A stretch of DNA of 64,000 nt from Clostridia bacterium UC5.1-1C12 (GCA_001305055.1 BBZX01000006.1:62001-126000); one strand, 5' to 3'; shown: positions 1 through 9,894, counted from the stretch's first letter. Made by a program: numbers and translations. Notes: a model not told the origin generated them from the letters alone.

Positions 1-627
1 ACGGGCGAAGCCTTTAACACGCGTTTTCTTCTCATGATTCATCGATTCCTGAACTAATTTCTCTGTCTGAGCAACGTTCAGACCCTTTTTAACGATCTTT
101 TCAAGAAATTCCTGCTGTTTCTCATTTTCCACACCGATCAGTGCCCGTGCGTGACGCTCCGTAATAATTTTACTGGAAACAGCATTTTGAATATTATCAT
201 CAAGATTCAACAGACGAATTTTGTTCGCAATTGAGCTTTGTGATTTACCCATCTTCATTGCCAGCTGACTTTGTGTGCAGCCGGTTATTTTCATGATTTG
301 AAGATAAGCCTTCGCTTCCTCAATCGCACTTAAATTCTCACGCTGTACATTTTCCACAAGCGCTAGTTCAGCCATCTGCATCTCATCAGCATCCATCACA
401 TAAGCGCTGACCTCTGTCATACCCAGCAGCTGCATGGCTCTGAAACGGCGCTCACCGGCTACAATTTCAAAATGTCCCTTTGCCTCACGAACTGAAATTG
501 GCTGAATCAGACCATTCTCCCGGATCGACTGAGCCAGATCAAACAGCGATTCTTCATTAAATTCCAACCGCGGCTGATAAGGATTGGGCACGATCCGCTC
601 AATCGGTATAATCTTCGTTTCTTTCAT
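1..627 (-). CDS. noc: ParB-family nucleoid occlusion protein Noc (3' end outside window)
   Basis: ParB-fold DNA-binding protein. The translation opens MKETKIIPIERIVPNPYQPR and has the ParB/Srx signature GERRFRAM near residue 55 and ENVQRENLSAIEEA near residue 90. A helix-turn-helix follows (TGCTQSQLAMKMGKSQSSIANK, about residues 115-136). The start is an ATG with AGGAG just upstream; 209 codons are visible before the window edge cuts off the C-terminal dimerisation region. It lies 3 bases after the rsmG stop, and rsmG-noc is the usual origin-proximal order in Bacillota, so Noc is favoured over the paralogous chromosome-segregation ParB (Spo0J). I cannot exclude Spo0J. Known role: binds scattered sites and blocks Z-ring assembly over the nucleoid. 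Confidence 0.85.
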   Translation of the reverse strand, partial: MKETKIIPIERIVPNPYQPRLEFNEESLFDLAQSIRENGLIQPISVREAKGHFEIVAGERRFRAMQLLGMTEVSAYVMDADEMQMAELALVENVQRENLSAIEEAKAYLQIMKITGCTQSQLAMKMGKSQSSIANKIRLLNLDDNIQNAVSSKIITERHARALIGVENEKQQEFLEKIVKKGLNVAQTEKLVQESMNHEKKTRVKGFAR

Positions 628-630
628 CTT

Positions 631-1351
631 CTATTCTCCTCTTAACGGATTCTTCTTAATCTTAGCAAACGCCCTCGGATATTGCTTCGGCGTTGATTTA
701 ACCTTCACAAATTCAACATTTACCCTTAAAGATCCGTCACTCAAATTCACATCACTGCTGTTTCTCAGCTCACAGCCTAAAACCGAATTGCTTTCTTGGC
801 TGCCTCCACCTCTTCGTGACCGCCGGCGCCCTTCATGCGATAAAACTGCCGCCGACCCGAATAAAAGGAATACATAATTCAGAAAGCATCGGCAAATTTG
901 CCACTGCTCTAGCTGTTACATGATCAAAACTCTCCCTGAAATCCGCACATGCCTCTTCCGCACGCGCATGCAGGCATTGAACATCCTCCAGTGCCAGTGC
1001 TTTAACTAATTCATTTAAGAACGTAACTCTTTTCCCCAAAGTTTCTATAATCGTGACCGATAACTGCGGATATACGATTTTCAGAGGAATTGATGGGAAA
1101 CCGGCTCCTGCGCCAACATCACACAAAGAACCGCTGATATCAAAAACAAAGCTTGGTAAAATGGAATCAAGAAAATGCTTTTCATAAATTTCATCAATCT
1201 GCGTAATCGCCGTTAAATTCATTTTTTCATTCCATTCCACAAGCATCTTTGCATAAACATCAAACTGCTGCTTCTGCTTATCGCTTAACTCGATGCCATG
1301 ACACCTGAGCGTCTCATAAAATGTGTCCTGTGTAAAATTTGCTGTCATCAA
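631..1351 (-). CDS. rsmG: 16S rRNA (guanine-527-N7)-methyltransferase RsmG, frame broken twice
   Basis: SAM-dependent methyltransferase acting on G527 of 16S rRNA. The N-terminal part has the family features: WNEKMNLTAI near residue 40, the SAM-binding DVGAGAGFPSIPLKI, and HVTARAVANL. After GGSFIA the frame breaks near 834; the next frame continues MKGAGGHEEVEAAKKAIRF and breaks again at an A run near 780. Beyond that the tail runs on to a stop just before noc. Adding one base at each site gives 241 whole codons, the normal family length, so this is probably an intact gene with two sequence errors. A TATAAT box lies 20 bases before the ATG and a GGAGG site precedes it. Confidence 0.88.
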
Positions 1352-1370
1352 TATTCCTCCAGTAAGTCAT

Positions 1371-1399
1371 ATTATATCAAAAAAACCGCTAAAGCTGAA
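1371..1399 (-). promoter_or_regulatory. Candidate promoter of rsmG-noc
   Basis: On the minus strand there is a perfect TATAAT (1371-1376). Seventeen bases upstream is only a weak -35 match, TTCAGC. It sits directly before the rsmG ribosome site. Confidence 0.4.
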
Positions 1400-1451
1400 T
1401 AACTATCCACTGGAAAGTGAGCTTTTTTAATAAAACCATAAAATCAAAGAA

Positions 1452-1475
1452 AGGAGAAACCTTGCGATTTCTCCT
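1452..1475 (-). terminator. Terminator after the lysine-rich protein gene
   Basis: Perfect 8-bp stem AGGAGAAA / TTTCTCCT with an 8-base loop, followed on the minus strand by TTCTTTG. It lies 7 bases beyond the stop codon of the upstream gene. Confidence 0.6.
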
Positions 1476-1481
1476 GAGTCT

Positions 1482-2750
1482 TTAACGATTTGCAATTTCA
1501 ACAAGCAATGGATAATAAACATAACGTTTATCAACAACAGCAAATGCCCGGTTAGCAATCCATTTAGCCTTATCTAAATTAATATCAACATAGGCATGCG
1601 CATAACGATAATAGATATAATCCTTGATTTCATTTTCTCTCAGCAAATATTCAAACGTTGAATCACCCTTGCTGTAAAAGCCATGAGCAATCTGAATATC
1701 AGCCAGATCGATCTGGAAGCGGAATTCTAATTCAGCACACAAATCCGTAAACTGCGTGCATACCTCACTCATAAAATCCTCATAAATATCCACATCTTTA
1801 TCTGCCCATTCAGGCAATACCTTTAAAGCCATATCCATGTAGAAATTATAGTATTGAACCATATCTACACCGATCCATGCCTTTAATTTATCAGTTGTTG
1901 ATAATTTGAAACGTTCACCGTATTCCAACAGCTTGCCGGCAAAATAGAAAGCATCGTGGTATAGCTGTGAATCTTCCTCAAAGCTAGTTGTCTTGCGGTT
2001 CATAATTTCTTCAAGCGTTTTCTTCATCGCCTTGAAATCGCTGGTCTTCACATCAACACGGCGTACCAGATCACCATACAGCACCTCGAGCACCGAACGG
2101 TCAAAATCTACCAGCCTGCATTCATCAATGATCGCCTCAATGGCTTTTGTAATTGTTTCATTTTCAATCAATAAGCGATGATATTCATCAAAAGTATAGA
2201 AAATATTCATAGCATTCATCTTCTGAATACCTTCTTCTGCAGTGAACGGTAAAACAACCGCTTCTGCTTCGGCTTCTTTAGCAGGCCGTTTTACAGCTTT
2301 TTTCGTTTTATCTTCTTTGGCTTCCCCAACAGCCTTTTTCGTTGTCCTACGAGTTGGCTTAGCCTTTTCCTCAGGCGTCTCTATCTTAGCATTCACCGCT
2401 TTTTTGGTTTTGCTTCAGCCTTAGGCGTTTCCGTCTTGACTTTGCTCTTACGAACTGCCTTCTTCACTTCCACAGCAGCTGCCGCTTCTTTTTCTTCCGG
2501 CTCAGCCTTATTTTCAAGCTTCTTAGGCGCTGCCTTGGCGGCGATTTTTTAGGTTCTTCCTTAGCCGTTATTTTTTAGGAGTTTCTTTTGCGGAAATTCT
2601 CTTCGGCGCTGCTTTTGCGGCAATTTTCTTAGGTTCTTCAGCGGCTGTAATCTTTTTAGGTTCAACAGCTGGTTCTTCCCCTATAACCTCTTTGACTGCT
2701 TCTGCTTTCTTTTCGATTTTCTTTTTCAAAACATCGTTCTTCTTAGCCAT
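1482..2750 (-). CDS. Protein with long Lys/Ala/Pro-rich N-terminal repeats and an unknown C-terminal domain
   Basis: Not assigned to a known family. The first 140 or so residues are low complexity, rich in K, A, E and P, with repeated units such as EEPKKIAAKAAPKR, like bacterial histone-H1-type tails; the charge suggests nucleic-acid or polyanion binding (inference). The remaining 270 or so residues form a globular, helix-rich, tyrosine-rich domain with no motif I recognise. Three frame breaks fall in T runs at 2400-2405, 2545-2550 and 2571-2576, each explained by one missing base; restoring them gives 424 whole codons. The start is the ATG reading MAKKND, with AAGGAG 11 bases upstream. It is monocistronic, with its own terminator. 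Confidence 0.75.
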
Positions 2751-2826
2751 CGTCGTACACACTCCTTTAATGGTATATAACTACTTAAAGTATAGCACAA
2801 ATCACCTGTTTCTCAACAGGAACAAA

Positions 2827-2850
2827 GAAAAAAGCTGGCATACAGCCAGC
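2827..2850 (-). terminator. Terminator of fba
   Basis: GCTGGC / GCCAGC stem with a 5-base loop followed on the minus strand by six T, 14 bases after the fba stop. Confidence 0.7.
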
Positions 2851-2863
2851 ATTATTTCTTAAA

Positions 2864-3731
2864 TTAAGCCTGATTGTCAGAACCAAATTCTTTGATTTTA
2901 TCAATAACCAGTTCCTTGATTGCATTGCAGCCAGGAGCTAATAATTTACGTGGGTCAAAGCCTTTGCCTTCCAAGTCTTTGCCTGCTTCGATGTATTTAC
3001 GAGTTGCGTCAGCAAATACTAACTGACACTCAGTGTTAACATTGATCTTAGAAACACCCAAAGAGATAGCTTTTTTGATCATGTCAGTAGGAATCCCTGA
3101 ACCACCGTGCAGAACTAATGGTTTACCGTTAGTTTTAGCTTGGATTTCAGCAAGTACATCAAAGTTCAAACCTTTCCAGTTTTCAGGATATTTACCGTGA
3201 ATGTTACCAATACCTGCAGCCAGCATATCTACGCCTAATGCTGCAATCTTAGCACATTCTTCAGGATCAGCAACTTCACCGCTGCCGATAACGCCGTCTT
3301 CTTCACCGCCGATAGCGCCAACTTCACATTCAACAGAAATGCCTTGTGAATGAGCTAAAGCGATAATTTCTTTAGATTTTTCAACGTTTTTCTTCAAATG
3401 GATAGTGAGATCCATCAAACATTACTGAAGAGAAACCAGCTTCGATGCATTTTTTAGCACCTTCATATGAACCGTGATCCAAATGTAATGCAACAGGTAC
3501 AGTGATACCCATTTCATCGATCATAGCTTTAACCATGTCAGCTACTGTTTTGTAACCGGTCATGTATTTTCCAGCGCCTTCACTTACACCTAAGATAACT
3601 GGTGAATTTGTTTCCTGAGCTGCTAATAAAATCATTTTTGTCCATTCAAGGTTATTGATATTGAATTGACCAACTGCATAATGACCTGCATGTGCTTTTT
3701 CAAGCATTTCTTTTGCTGATACTAATGCCAT
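2864..3731 (-). CDS. fba: Class II fructose-1,6-bisphosphate aldolase, one frame break
   Basis: Zinc-dependent aldolase of glycolysis and gluconeogenesis, cleaving fructose-1,6-bisphosphate to dihydroxyacetone phosphate and glyceraldehyde-3-phosphate. Family features: [11 protein letters not shown] (catalytic Asp, zinc His), [20 protein letters not shown] with another zinc His, VLHGGSGIP and KINVNTECQ. The frame breaks at the T run 3387-3391 just after PFEE. Removing one base joins it as PFEENVEKSKE and gives 289 codons, the usual length. It starts at the ATG of [10 protein letters not shown] with GGAGG 8 bases upstream, has a good promoter and a terminator, and is probably transcribed alone. 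Confidence 0.92.
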
Positions 3732-3766
3732 AAATAAATTCCTCCTTTTATTGGTTATACACAAGT

Positions 3767-3795
3767 ATTATACTCAAACTAACATCAAATTGAAA
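3767..3795 (-). promoter_or_regulatory. Promoter of fba
   Basis: Minus-strand TTTCAA, 17-base spacer, TATAAT, ending 36 bases before the fba ATG. Confidence 0.6.
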
Positions 3796-3912
3796 GCCTA
3801 AAACTGCAACCTTTGCATAAAATATAGCTTTTTTGTGTGACAAAGACGTCATTTGCTTTTTCGTCTGTCTTATGTTATTATTTTTTCAATTTATTAGGAG
3901 GTGGATGATCGA

Positions 3913-5214
3913 ATGGACATTGATCCCGATCTATTCTTACAGATTTTATTACTCATTGCCTTAACCGGCATCAACGCTTTCTTTGCCGCATCAGAAATGG
4001 CGGTTGTATCACTCAATAAAACAAAAATATCAGCGCTGGCCCAAGAAGGCAACCGAAAGGCACAAAAGCTCTTAGAGCTGATTGATGAGCCAAACCGCTT
4101 TCTGTCAACGATTCAGGTAGCCATTACGCTGGCCGGCTTCTTTGCCAGTGCCAGTGCCGCTACCGGCATCTCGGTTTACCTTGCCGACTTCTTCAATCAT
4201 TTCAATCTGCCTTACAGTGAAACGATTGCCGTGGTCATTGTAACCGTGATTCTGTCATACTTCACCCTTGTGTTTGGTGAACTGTTTCCTAAACGTATCG
4301 CCCTGCAGAAGAGTGAACAGGTATCATTGGCAAGCGTGAATATTATCATATTTGTATCAAAAATTGCAGCTCCCTTTGTCAAGATTCTCTCGGTATCCGT
4401 TACCGCGTTATTGAAGCTTTTCCATATGAATCAAGATGATATTGAGGATGCTGTATCCGAGGAAGAAATCAAGGCATTGCTGGCCGCCGGTACACAGAGC
4501 GGTGTAATTAATGAGACAGGCAAGGAATTCATGGAGAGTATCTTTGAATTTGATGACAAGCTGGCTTATGAAATTATGACTCCGCGCCCCGATGTTTACA
4601 TGCTTGATCTTGATGAAAATCTAAATCAGAACTTAGATGAACTGCTGGCTATGCGATATTCAAGAATTCCTGTCTATCAAAATGATCAGGATGAGATTAT
4701 CGGCATCCTGCATTTAAAGGATTTGATCCTTGAAGCAAAGCAGCATGGCTTTGATAAGATCGATCTTAAAGCGATTCTTCAAAAGCCTTATTTTGTACCC
4801 GAAAGTATTAAAATTGATGTATTGTTCAAAAAGATGCAGAAAGCTAAAATATACATGGCTATTCTGATTGATGAATACGGCGGTTTTGCTGGCATTGTTA
4901 CCATGGAAGACCTTGTGGAAGAAATTGTCGGCGATATATCGGATGAGGATGACGAACCAAGTGAAGCGATTATCAAAACGGCTGATGGCAGCTACATTAT
5001 TGCCGGATCAATTACACTCGATGATCTTGACGAACAGTTAAAGCTGTCACTGCATTCAGAGAATCATGAAACACTCAACGGTTATCTGATTGATCAATTG
5101 GGGATTATTCCTGATAATGACGCAAAAGATACGATTAAGATCGGCGATTTATATTTTGAGATCCTTGAAGTAAAGGATAAATGTATTGTGAAAGTCAAGC
5201 TTAAAATTAATTAA
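3913..5214 (+). CDS. CNNM/CBS-domain membrane protein (HlyC/CorC, YhdP type)
   Basis: Membrane protein of the CNNM family, linked in other bacteria to magnesium export or homeostasis. The N-terminal CNNM domain (about residues 1-195) has ASEMAVVSLNKTK, DEPNRFLSTIQVAITLAGF and GELFPKRIALQ. Two CBS repeats follow (from EIMTPRPDVYML and from ILQKPYFVPESIKI, with DEYGGFAGIVTMEDLVEEIVG). A CorC/HlyC C-terminal domain ends the protein (residues ~355-430). The frame is also open from a GTG at 3901, but that abuts AGGAGG; the ATG at 3913 has proper spacing and is preferred. Transcribed alone, with a strong terminator. Confidence 0.9.
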   Translation: MDIDPDLFLQILLLIALTGINAFFAASEMAVVSLNKTKISALAQEGNRKAQKLLELIDEPNRFLSTIQVAITLAGFFASASAATGISVYLADFFNHFNLPYSETIAVVIVTVILSYFTLVFGELFPKRIALQKSEQVSLASVNIIIFVSKIAAPFVKILSVSVTALLKLFHMNQDDIEDAVSEEEIKALLAAGTQSGVINETGKEFMESIFEFDDKLAYEIMTPRPDVYMLDLDENLNQNLDELLAMRYSRIPVYQNDQDEIIGILHLKDLILEAKQHGFDKIDLKAILQKPYFVPESIKIDVLFKKMQKAKIYMAILIDEYGGFAGIVTMEDLVEEIVGDISDEDDEPSEAIIKTADGSYIIAGSITLDDLDEQLKLSLHSENHETLNGYLIDQLGIIPDNDAKDTIKIGDLYFEILEVKDKCIVKVKLKIN

Positions 5215-5235
5215 CACCCTCACGGGTGTTTTTTC
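5213..5235 (+). terminator. Terminator of the CNNM gene
   Basis: Perfect AACACCC / GGGTGTT stem with a 4-base loop, then a T run; it overlaps the stop codon. A second hairpin (AACAGCCAGG / CCTGGCTGTT, 5241-5266) lies behind rpoE and may act on the opposite strand. Confidence 0.8.
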
Positions 5236-5268
5236 ATTATAACAGCCAGGCATTCACCTGGCTGTTGA

Positions 5269-5607
5269 TTAATATTTATCCTCAACGATTTCGTCTTTTT
5301 CCTCTTCTTCATCAAGAAGCTCCAGTTCATCCTCTTCACCATCATTTTCATCAATGATCAATGCATCAGTATCAACTACAACTTCATTAAAGGTGTGACG
5401 GGATCTTAAATCCCATTTATTTTCACCCATATGAACAAAGCGATTATCAAGGCCTAAATCCATATAGAACTGAGCTATATTATCGTCTGCCTGTTGGGGA
5501 GTCAAACCGTCGATTTGGGCAACTTCTTCCCACAGCTTTAAAAATAATACGGGTTTCTTTTTCTTCGACATCAAATCAAATGCGATGTCAACCATAGGTT
5601 TCTTCAT
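5269..5607 (-). CDS. rpoE: RNA polymerase delta subunit, short form
   Basis: Accessory subunit of Bacillota RNA polymerase that promotes transcription recycling. At 112 aa it has the N-terminal HARE-HTH domain (PVLFLKLWEEVAQIDGL, DNIAQFYMDLGLDNRFV, GENKWDLRSRHT) and an acidic tail (EEDELELLDEEEEKDE). The tail is shorter than in Bacillus, as in other Erysipelotrichia. It lies 16 bases downstream of argS on the same strand, the arrangement of the argS-rpoE region in many Bacillota. Confidence 0.88.
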   Translation of the reverse strand: MKKPMVDIAFDLMSKKKKPVLFLKLWEEVAQIDGLTPQQADDNIAQFYMDLGLDNRFVHMGENKWDLRSRHTFNEVVVDTDALIIDENDGEEDELELLDEEEEKDEIVEDKY

Positions 5608-5623
5608 TCAAACAATTCTCCTT

Positions 5624-7270
5624 CTACATTTTTTCTATCGCTTCAACACCAATGAGGTTTAAAGCATTTTTCAGCGTTACTTTGCATGCCTTTAACAGTG
5701 CCAGACGTTCCTTGGTCAGTTCAGGATTTTCAGCGTCAATGACCTTGCATGCGCCATAGAAACTGTGGAAATTTTGTGCGCATTTTTGAATATAGTTGCA
5801 CATTTTATGTGGTGCGCGCTGAACTGCAACATCCGCGACCACACCAGGGAATTCATTCAGATATTTCATCAGGCTCACTTCTTTTTCATGCGTTAATAAA
5901 TCAAATGATTCAGGGATTTCCGCATCACCTGCCTGACGCAGAATCGAGCAAATTCTCGCGTGGGCATACTGTGCATAATAAACCGGATTCTCATTTGACT
6001 GCTTGCGGGCGAGGCCTAAATCAAAGTCAAGATGGGTATCTAAAGCACGCTGTACAAAGTTATAACGCACGGCATCAACACCGACTTCTTCGCAGAGCTC
6101 ACGCACGGTAACCGCGTTGCCAGTACGCTTTGACATCTTCACTTCCATGCCGTCCTCAACCAGACGAACCATTTGAATAATATCTACTTCCAAAGCATCA
6201 GCATCTTTGCCCAATGCCTGCATCGCTGCTTTCATACGCGGGATATAACCGTGATGATCGGCTCCCCAAAGATTGACCAGCTTAGTATAACCGCGGGTAA
6301 ACTTGCCGATATGATAGGCAATATCTGGCAGCAGGTAGGTGTTGGAACCATCTGACTTACGCAGAACACGATCTTTATCATCTCCGTATTCACTTGATTT
6401 AAACCAGATTGCGCCATCTTTTTCATAAGTCAGACCTAAATCAACCAGCTTATTTAAAGCTGCCTCTACTTCGCCGTTATCATATAATGACTGTTCACTG
6501 CTCCAAACATCAAATTCTACTCTGAATAAACCTAAGTCAGCCTTTAGCTTATCCAATTCAAATTTAATTCCTTCCTTACGGAAATATTGGTAACGTTCCT
6601 CTTCATCAGCATTAAGCCATTTTTCACCGTCGCGTTCGGCAATCTGCTTTGCGATCTTTTCAACATCCTTGCCATAGTAGCCATCTTCCGGCATCTGCGC
6701 ATCAATTCCGAAATTTTGCTGATATCTGGCTATTAAAGAATATGCAAGATTATTAATTTGATTACCCGCATCATTCACATAATATTCACGGCATACATCA
6801 TAACCGCTGGCTTTCATACACCGAGTCAATGAATCTCCCCAAGCAGCTCCGCGGGCATGACCTAAATGCAGATCACCGGTAGGATTGGCAGATACATATT
6901 CGACCATGATTTTTTCATGATTGCCGACTTCATTTTCACCATAAGCATCACCTTGTGCCAAAATCTTAGTAATGACACTGGCTAAGGTTGAGCTCTTCAC
7001 TTTAAAATTAATAAAACCAGGTCCTGCAATTTCCGCTTGTTCAAGATTACCGGCCGCTTTGTCTACATTGGCAATGATTTTCTCGGCGATCTGACGAGGA
7101 TTCTGATGCAGCTTACGTGTCAGCTGCATGGCGATATTCGTCGCATAATCCCCATGACTCTTATCCTTAGGTATTTCAATCGTTACCTCATCGGCTGCGA
7201 TGGTTAAATCAAAACCTTTATTAACGGCATCGCAGATACATTCTTTTAATTTATTTTCAATTTCGTTCAT
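5624..7270 (-). CDS. argS: Arginyl-tRNA synthetase
   Basis: Class I synthetase charging tRNA-Arg. Full length at 548 aa with no frame break. It shows the N-terminal ArgRS additional domain, ANPTGDLHLGHARGAAWGD (HIGH motif variant HLGH, ~residue 135), NLWGADHHGYIPRMKAA, the KMSKR loop as VKMSKRTGN, and the C-terminal DALR anticodon-binding domain (NPVYYAQYAHARICSILR). Its ATG overlaps the stop of the DUF1934 gene by 4 bases, so the two are translationally coupled. Confidence 0.97.
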   Translation of the reverse strand: MNEIENKLKECICDAVNKGFDLTIAADEVTIEIPKDKSHGDYATNIAMQLTRKLHQNPRQIAEKIIANVDKAAGNLEQAEIAGPGFINFKVKSSTLASVITKILAQGDAYGENEVGNHEKIMVEYVSANPTGDLHLGHARGAAWGDSLTRCMKASGYDVCREYYVNDAGNQINNLAYSLIARYQQNFGIDAQMPEDGYYGKDVEKIAKQIAERDGEKWLNADEEERYQYFRKEGIKFELDKLKADLGLFRVEFDVWSSEQSLYDNGEVEAALNKLVDLGLTYEKDGAIWFKSSEYGDDKDRVLRKSDGSNTYLLPDIAYHIGKFTRGYTKLVNLWGADHHGYIPRMKAAMQALGKDADALEVDIIQMVRLVEDGMEVKMSKRTGNAVTVRELCEEVGVDAVRYNFVQRALDTHLDFDLGLARKQSNENPVYYAQYAHARICSILRQAGDAEIPESFDLLTHEKEVSLMKYLNEFPGVVADVAVQRAPHKMCNYIQKCAQNFHSFYGACKVIDAENPELTKERLALLKACKVTLKNALNLIGVEAIEKM

Positions 7271-7662
7271 GCATCATCTCTCCTTATTTTCCACAGTATC
7301 CGAAAAGAATCACTGACTTCATCACCGCTCAGCACATCATATTCGACAGCAATTGTCTCATTGGCGCATAGATAGCGGCGGGTAAAAAGCTCAATCTGAA
7401 ACTCACCAAACTCACTCAATACAGTACCCACTGTTTTCTCATTGTTTCTGAAATGCAGGGTACTGACTACTTCACCATGCCGGATAATTGTCAGCTGATC
7501 TTTATGTATAAACATTTCTACTTTTGTTGAAGCCGCATCAAGTTCATGATAAAAAACTTCTCGTTTATTTTCATCAGTTCTGATTTCACACATGCCATCG
7601 GCCATCAGAAACTCTTCATTTGTGATTTGATTCTTTTGCTTCACAAGAACCCGTTGTTTCAT
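7267..7662 (-). CDS. DUF1934 (YwiB-like) beta-barrel protein
   Basis: Small conserved protein of unknown biochemical role, matching the YwiB/DUF1934 family in length and place: in Bacillus subtilis ywiB precedes argS. It is beta-rich, with MKQRVLVKQKNQI at the start and TLHFRNNEKTVGTVLSEFGEFQIELFT in the middle. I take the ATG of MKQRV as the start, with a weak GGTG site 6 bases upstream; a GTG four codons earlier is possible. The stop overlaps the argS start. Confidence 0.75.
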   Translation of the reverse strand: MKQRVLVKQKNQITNEEFLMADGMCEIRTDENKREVFYHELDAASTKVEMFIHKDQLTIIRHGEVVSTLHFRNNEKTVGTVLSEFGEFQIELFTRRYLCANETIAVEYDVLSGDEVSDSFRILWKIRRDDA

Positions 7663-7674
7663 CAGCTTCACCAC

Positions 7675-8019
7675 TCATCGTTTCGCATTATACCATAAAC
7701 ATGAGATACTGCAAGTAGATAATGAATTTTTTTCATTTCCCTGAAGTGAAATATTAAATTCCACTTTAATGACAGCTACGTTGAAACACGTCCTTCAGCA
7801 GATTCAAGCCGGATATCAACCCGCTATAAAAATATATGGTGATCCGTGCGTAACGGTGATCACAGAGCGACAGACATACTTAATAACATGTAATCTTGTA
7901 TCGGCTTTTTCGGATCTTCTTGATCGAATATAACTTTTACTTTCATTTTTTACATTTCTTAATCCTTATGCCTGTTTAAATTCAAGATTACTTTCCCATA
8001 CTAGCCATGAGGTGATTAG
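7675..8019 (+). other. Intergenic region with an inverted repeat, no clear gene
   Basis: No convincing gene lies between the divergent DUF1934 and penicillin-binding protein genes. An imperfect inverted repeat, GTGATCCGT (7839-7847) against ACGGTGATCAC (7853-7863), could fold into a 9-bp stem with a 2-base bulge. A 28-codon minus-strand frame (7860-7946, MKVKVIFDQEDPKKPIQ) has no well-placed ribosome site and may be chance or a remnant. GAGGTGATTAG before 8020 is the ribosome site of the next gene. Confidence 0.4.
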
Positions 8020-9894
8020 ATGCGCAAATTATTAAAATTCTTTCTCGCTTTAACAATCTTCGGCTTCATCTGCCTGTTCCTTTTTTATACCATGGCAGCT
8101 TTTACACCTCTTGAATTAGATTCCAAGAAGGAACGTTTTACCATTTATGATATCAATAACAATATTTTATATGAAACAAATTTTAAAAAGGAACTGACCT
8201 GGACACCGATTGAGGAAATTCCTGAACATGTGAAACAGGCCGTTGTTGCTGTTGAAGACAAACGCTTCTATAAGCATCATGGTTTTGACGTTATCCGCAT
8301 TACAAAGGCGCTGATCAGCAATTTAATGGAAGGTAGAATTGTGGAGGGCGGTTCAACGATCACTCAGCAGATGGCTAAGAACCTGTTTCTAAGCAATGAA
8401 CAGACTTTTACCCGTAAGCTGGAGGAATTGTTTTATGCGGCACGATTGGAAATGCAGTATGATAAGGATGCTATTTTAGAGGGTTATCTTAACACCCTCT
8501 ATTACGGTCATGGCGTCTACGGCATCAAAGAAGCTGCTGATTTTTTCTTTGGTTTACCCTTGAATGAATTGGATAATGCGCAGCTTGCAATGCTGATCGG
8601 CATTCCTAATGGACCAAGTCTATATTCACCGCTGATTAATGAAGAAAATGCTCATTCAAGACAGGCTGTAATCTTGGAAGTCATGGCTAATGCGGGTTTA
8701 ATCAGTGAATCGGAAATGCAGGCAGCCATCGAAGAACCCTTGATTTATAATGAAGATCACCAAGAAAATACCAATGCTTCCTATTATATTCAGGCAGTTA
8801 TTGATGAGGTGAATGCAATGATCAGCCGCGGTGAGATATCACTGAAGGAGGGCGGCAATATTTATACATATTATGATCCTGATGTACAGAAGAAACTGGT
8901 TGAAAGCTTCAGAAACAATGTAGATCTGAACGATGAGCTGGAAACCTCGGCCATTATTACACAGCCCTTTACTGGTAATATTTTAGCGATTCAAGGCGGT
9001 AAAGATTATACGATCACACAGTATAACCGTTCGATTTATGCCCATCGGCAAGTCGCTTCAACAATTAAACCGCTGCTTTATTACACGGCCTTAGAATCCG
9101 GCTTTACGCCCTCGACAACCTTTATGTCAACACCAACAACATTTCAGATAGACGCGCAGAATGAATACGCTCCGACCAATTATAACGAGCTGTATCCTAA
9201 CCGTGAAATCTCAATGATTAATGCCATTGCCATGTCTGACAATATTTATGCGGTCAAAACCCATCTGTTCCTTGGCATGGATACATTGGATAATGCTTTA
9301 AAAGCCTTTGGCATCGAAAATTCACAGGCGGTTCCTTCTTTGGCACTGGGAACGGTAGACATGTCACTGCTGGAGCTGTCAACCATATACAATACGTTTG
9401 CCTCCTGCGGGCAATATATCAAACCGGCCATGATTTCAGCAATCACCAATAGCTACAACAATGTGGTTTATGAACGTGATATGGAAACAAAACGGCTGAT
9501 GAATCTTGATTCAGCGTTGATGATCAATCAAATGCTGACGGCAACCTTTGATATCAAGAATAAAACCGTAAACTTTCCAACGATGTACGGCAGTGAACCT
9601 AAAGTTCAGGTAGGTGCTAAATCAGGCACCAGTGAAGCTGATTCTTTAGTGATTGGTTTTAATCCTGAATACACTATCGCTGTATGGAGCGGTTTTGATG
9701 ACAGCCGTCCGTTAGATAAGGAATACTATAACATTTCCAAACGCATCTTTCAGTCCACCTTTAATTCCTTGTATGAAGGAGAGGAAACAGCCGCCTGGTA
9801 TCAGCTTACAAATAACCTTATGGAACGCCGCGTTGACCCCATTACCGGCAAAGATTCTCTTTTGGGCAGTATCTATTGGTTTAAAAAGGAATAG
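8020..9894 (+). CDS. Class A penicillin-binding protein (transglycosylase/transpeptidase)
   Basis: Bifunctional cell-wall enzyme that polymerises and cross-links peptidoglycan outside the membrane. 624 aa with no break. One N-terminal membrane anchor (about residues 5-28) is followed by a GT51 domain: AVVAVEDKRFYKHHGFD with the catalytic Glu, GGSTITQQMAKNLFL and GYLNTLYYGHGVYGI. The penicillin-binding domain has all three motifs: STIKP (SxxK), SDN (SxN) and KSGT (KTG). The transpeptidase is compact, with no PASTA or long tail. The start has a GAGGTGATTAG ribosome site. Confidence 0.93.
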   Translation: MRKLLKFFLALTIFGFICLFLFYTMAAFTPLELDSKKERFTIYDINNNILYETNFKKELTWTPIEEIPEHVKQAVVAVEDKRFYKHHGFDVIRITKALISNLMEGRIVEGGSTITQQMAKNLFLSNEQTFTRKLEELFYAARLEMQYDKDAILEGYLNTLYYGHGVYGIKEAADFFFGLPLNELDNAQLAMLIGIPNGPSLYSPLINEENAHSRQAVILEVMANAGLISESEMQAAIEEPLIYNEDHQENTNASYYIQAVIDEVNAMISRGEISLKEGGNIYTYYDPDVQKKLVESFRNNVDLNDELETSAIITQPFTGNILAIQGGKDYTITQYNRSIYAHRQVASTIKPLLYYTALESGFTPSTTFMSTPTTFQIDAQNEYAPTNYNELYPNREISMINAIAMSDNIYAVKTHLFLGMDTLDNALKAFGIENSQAVPSLALGTVDMSLLELSTIYNTFASCGQYIKPAMISAITNSYNNVVYERDMETKRLMNLDSALMINQMLTATFDIKNKTVNFPTMYGSEPKVQVGAKSGTSEADSLVIGFNPEYTIAVWSGFDDSRPLDKEYYNISKRIFQSTFNSLYEGEETAAWYQLTNNLMERRVDPITGKDSLLGSIYWFKKE

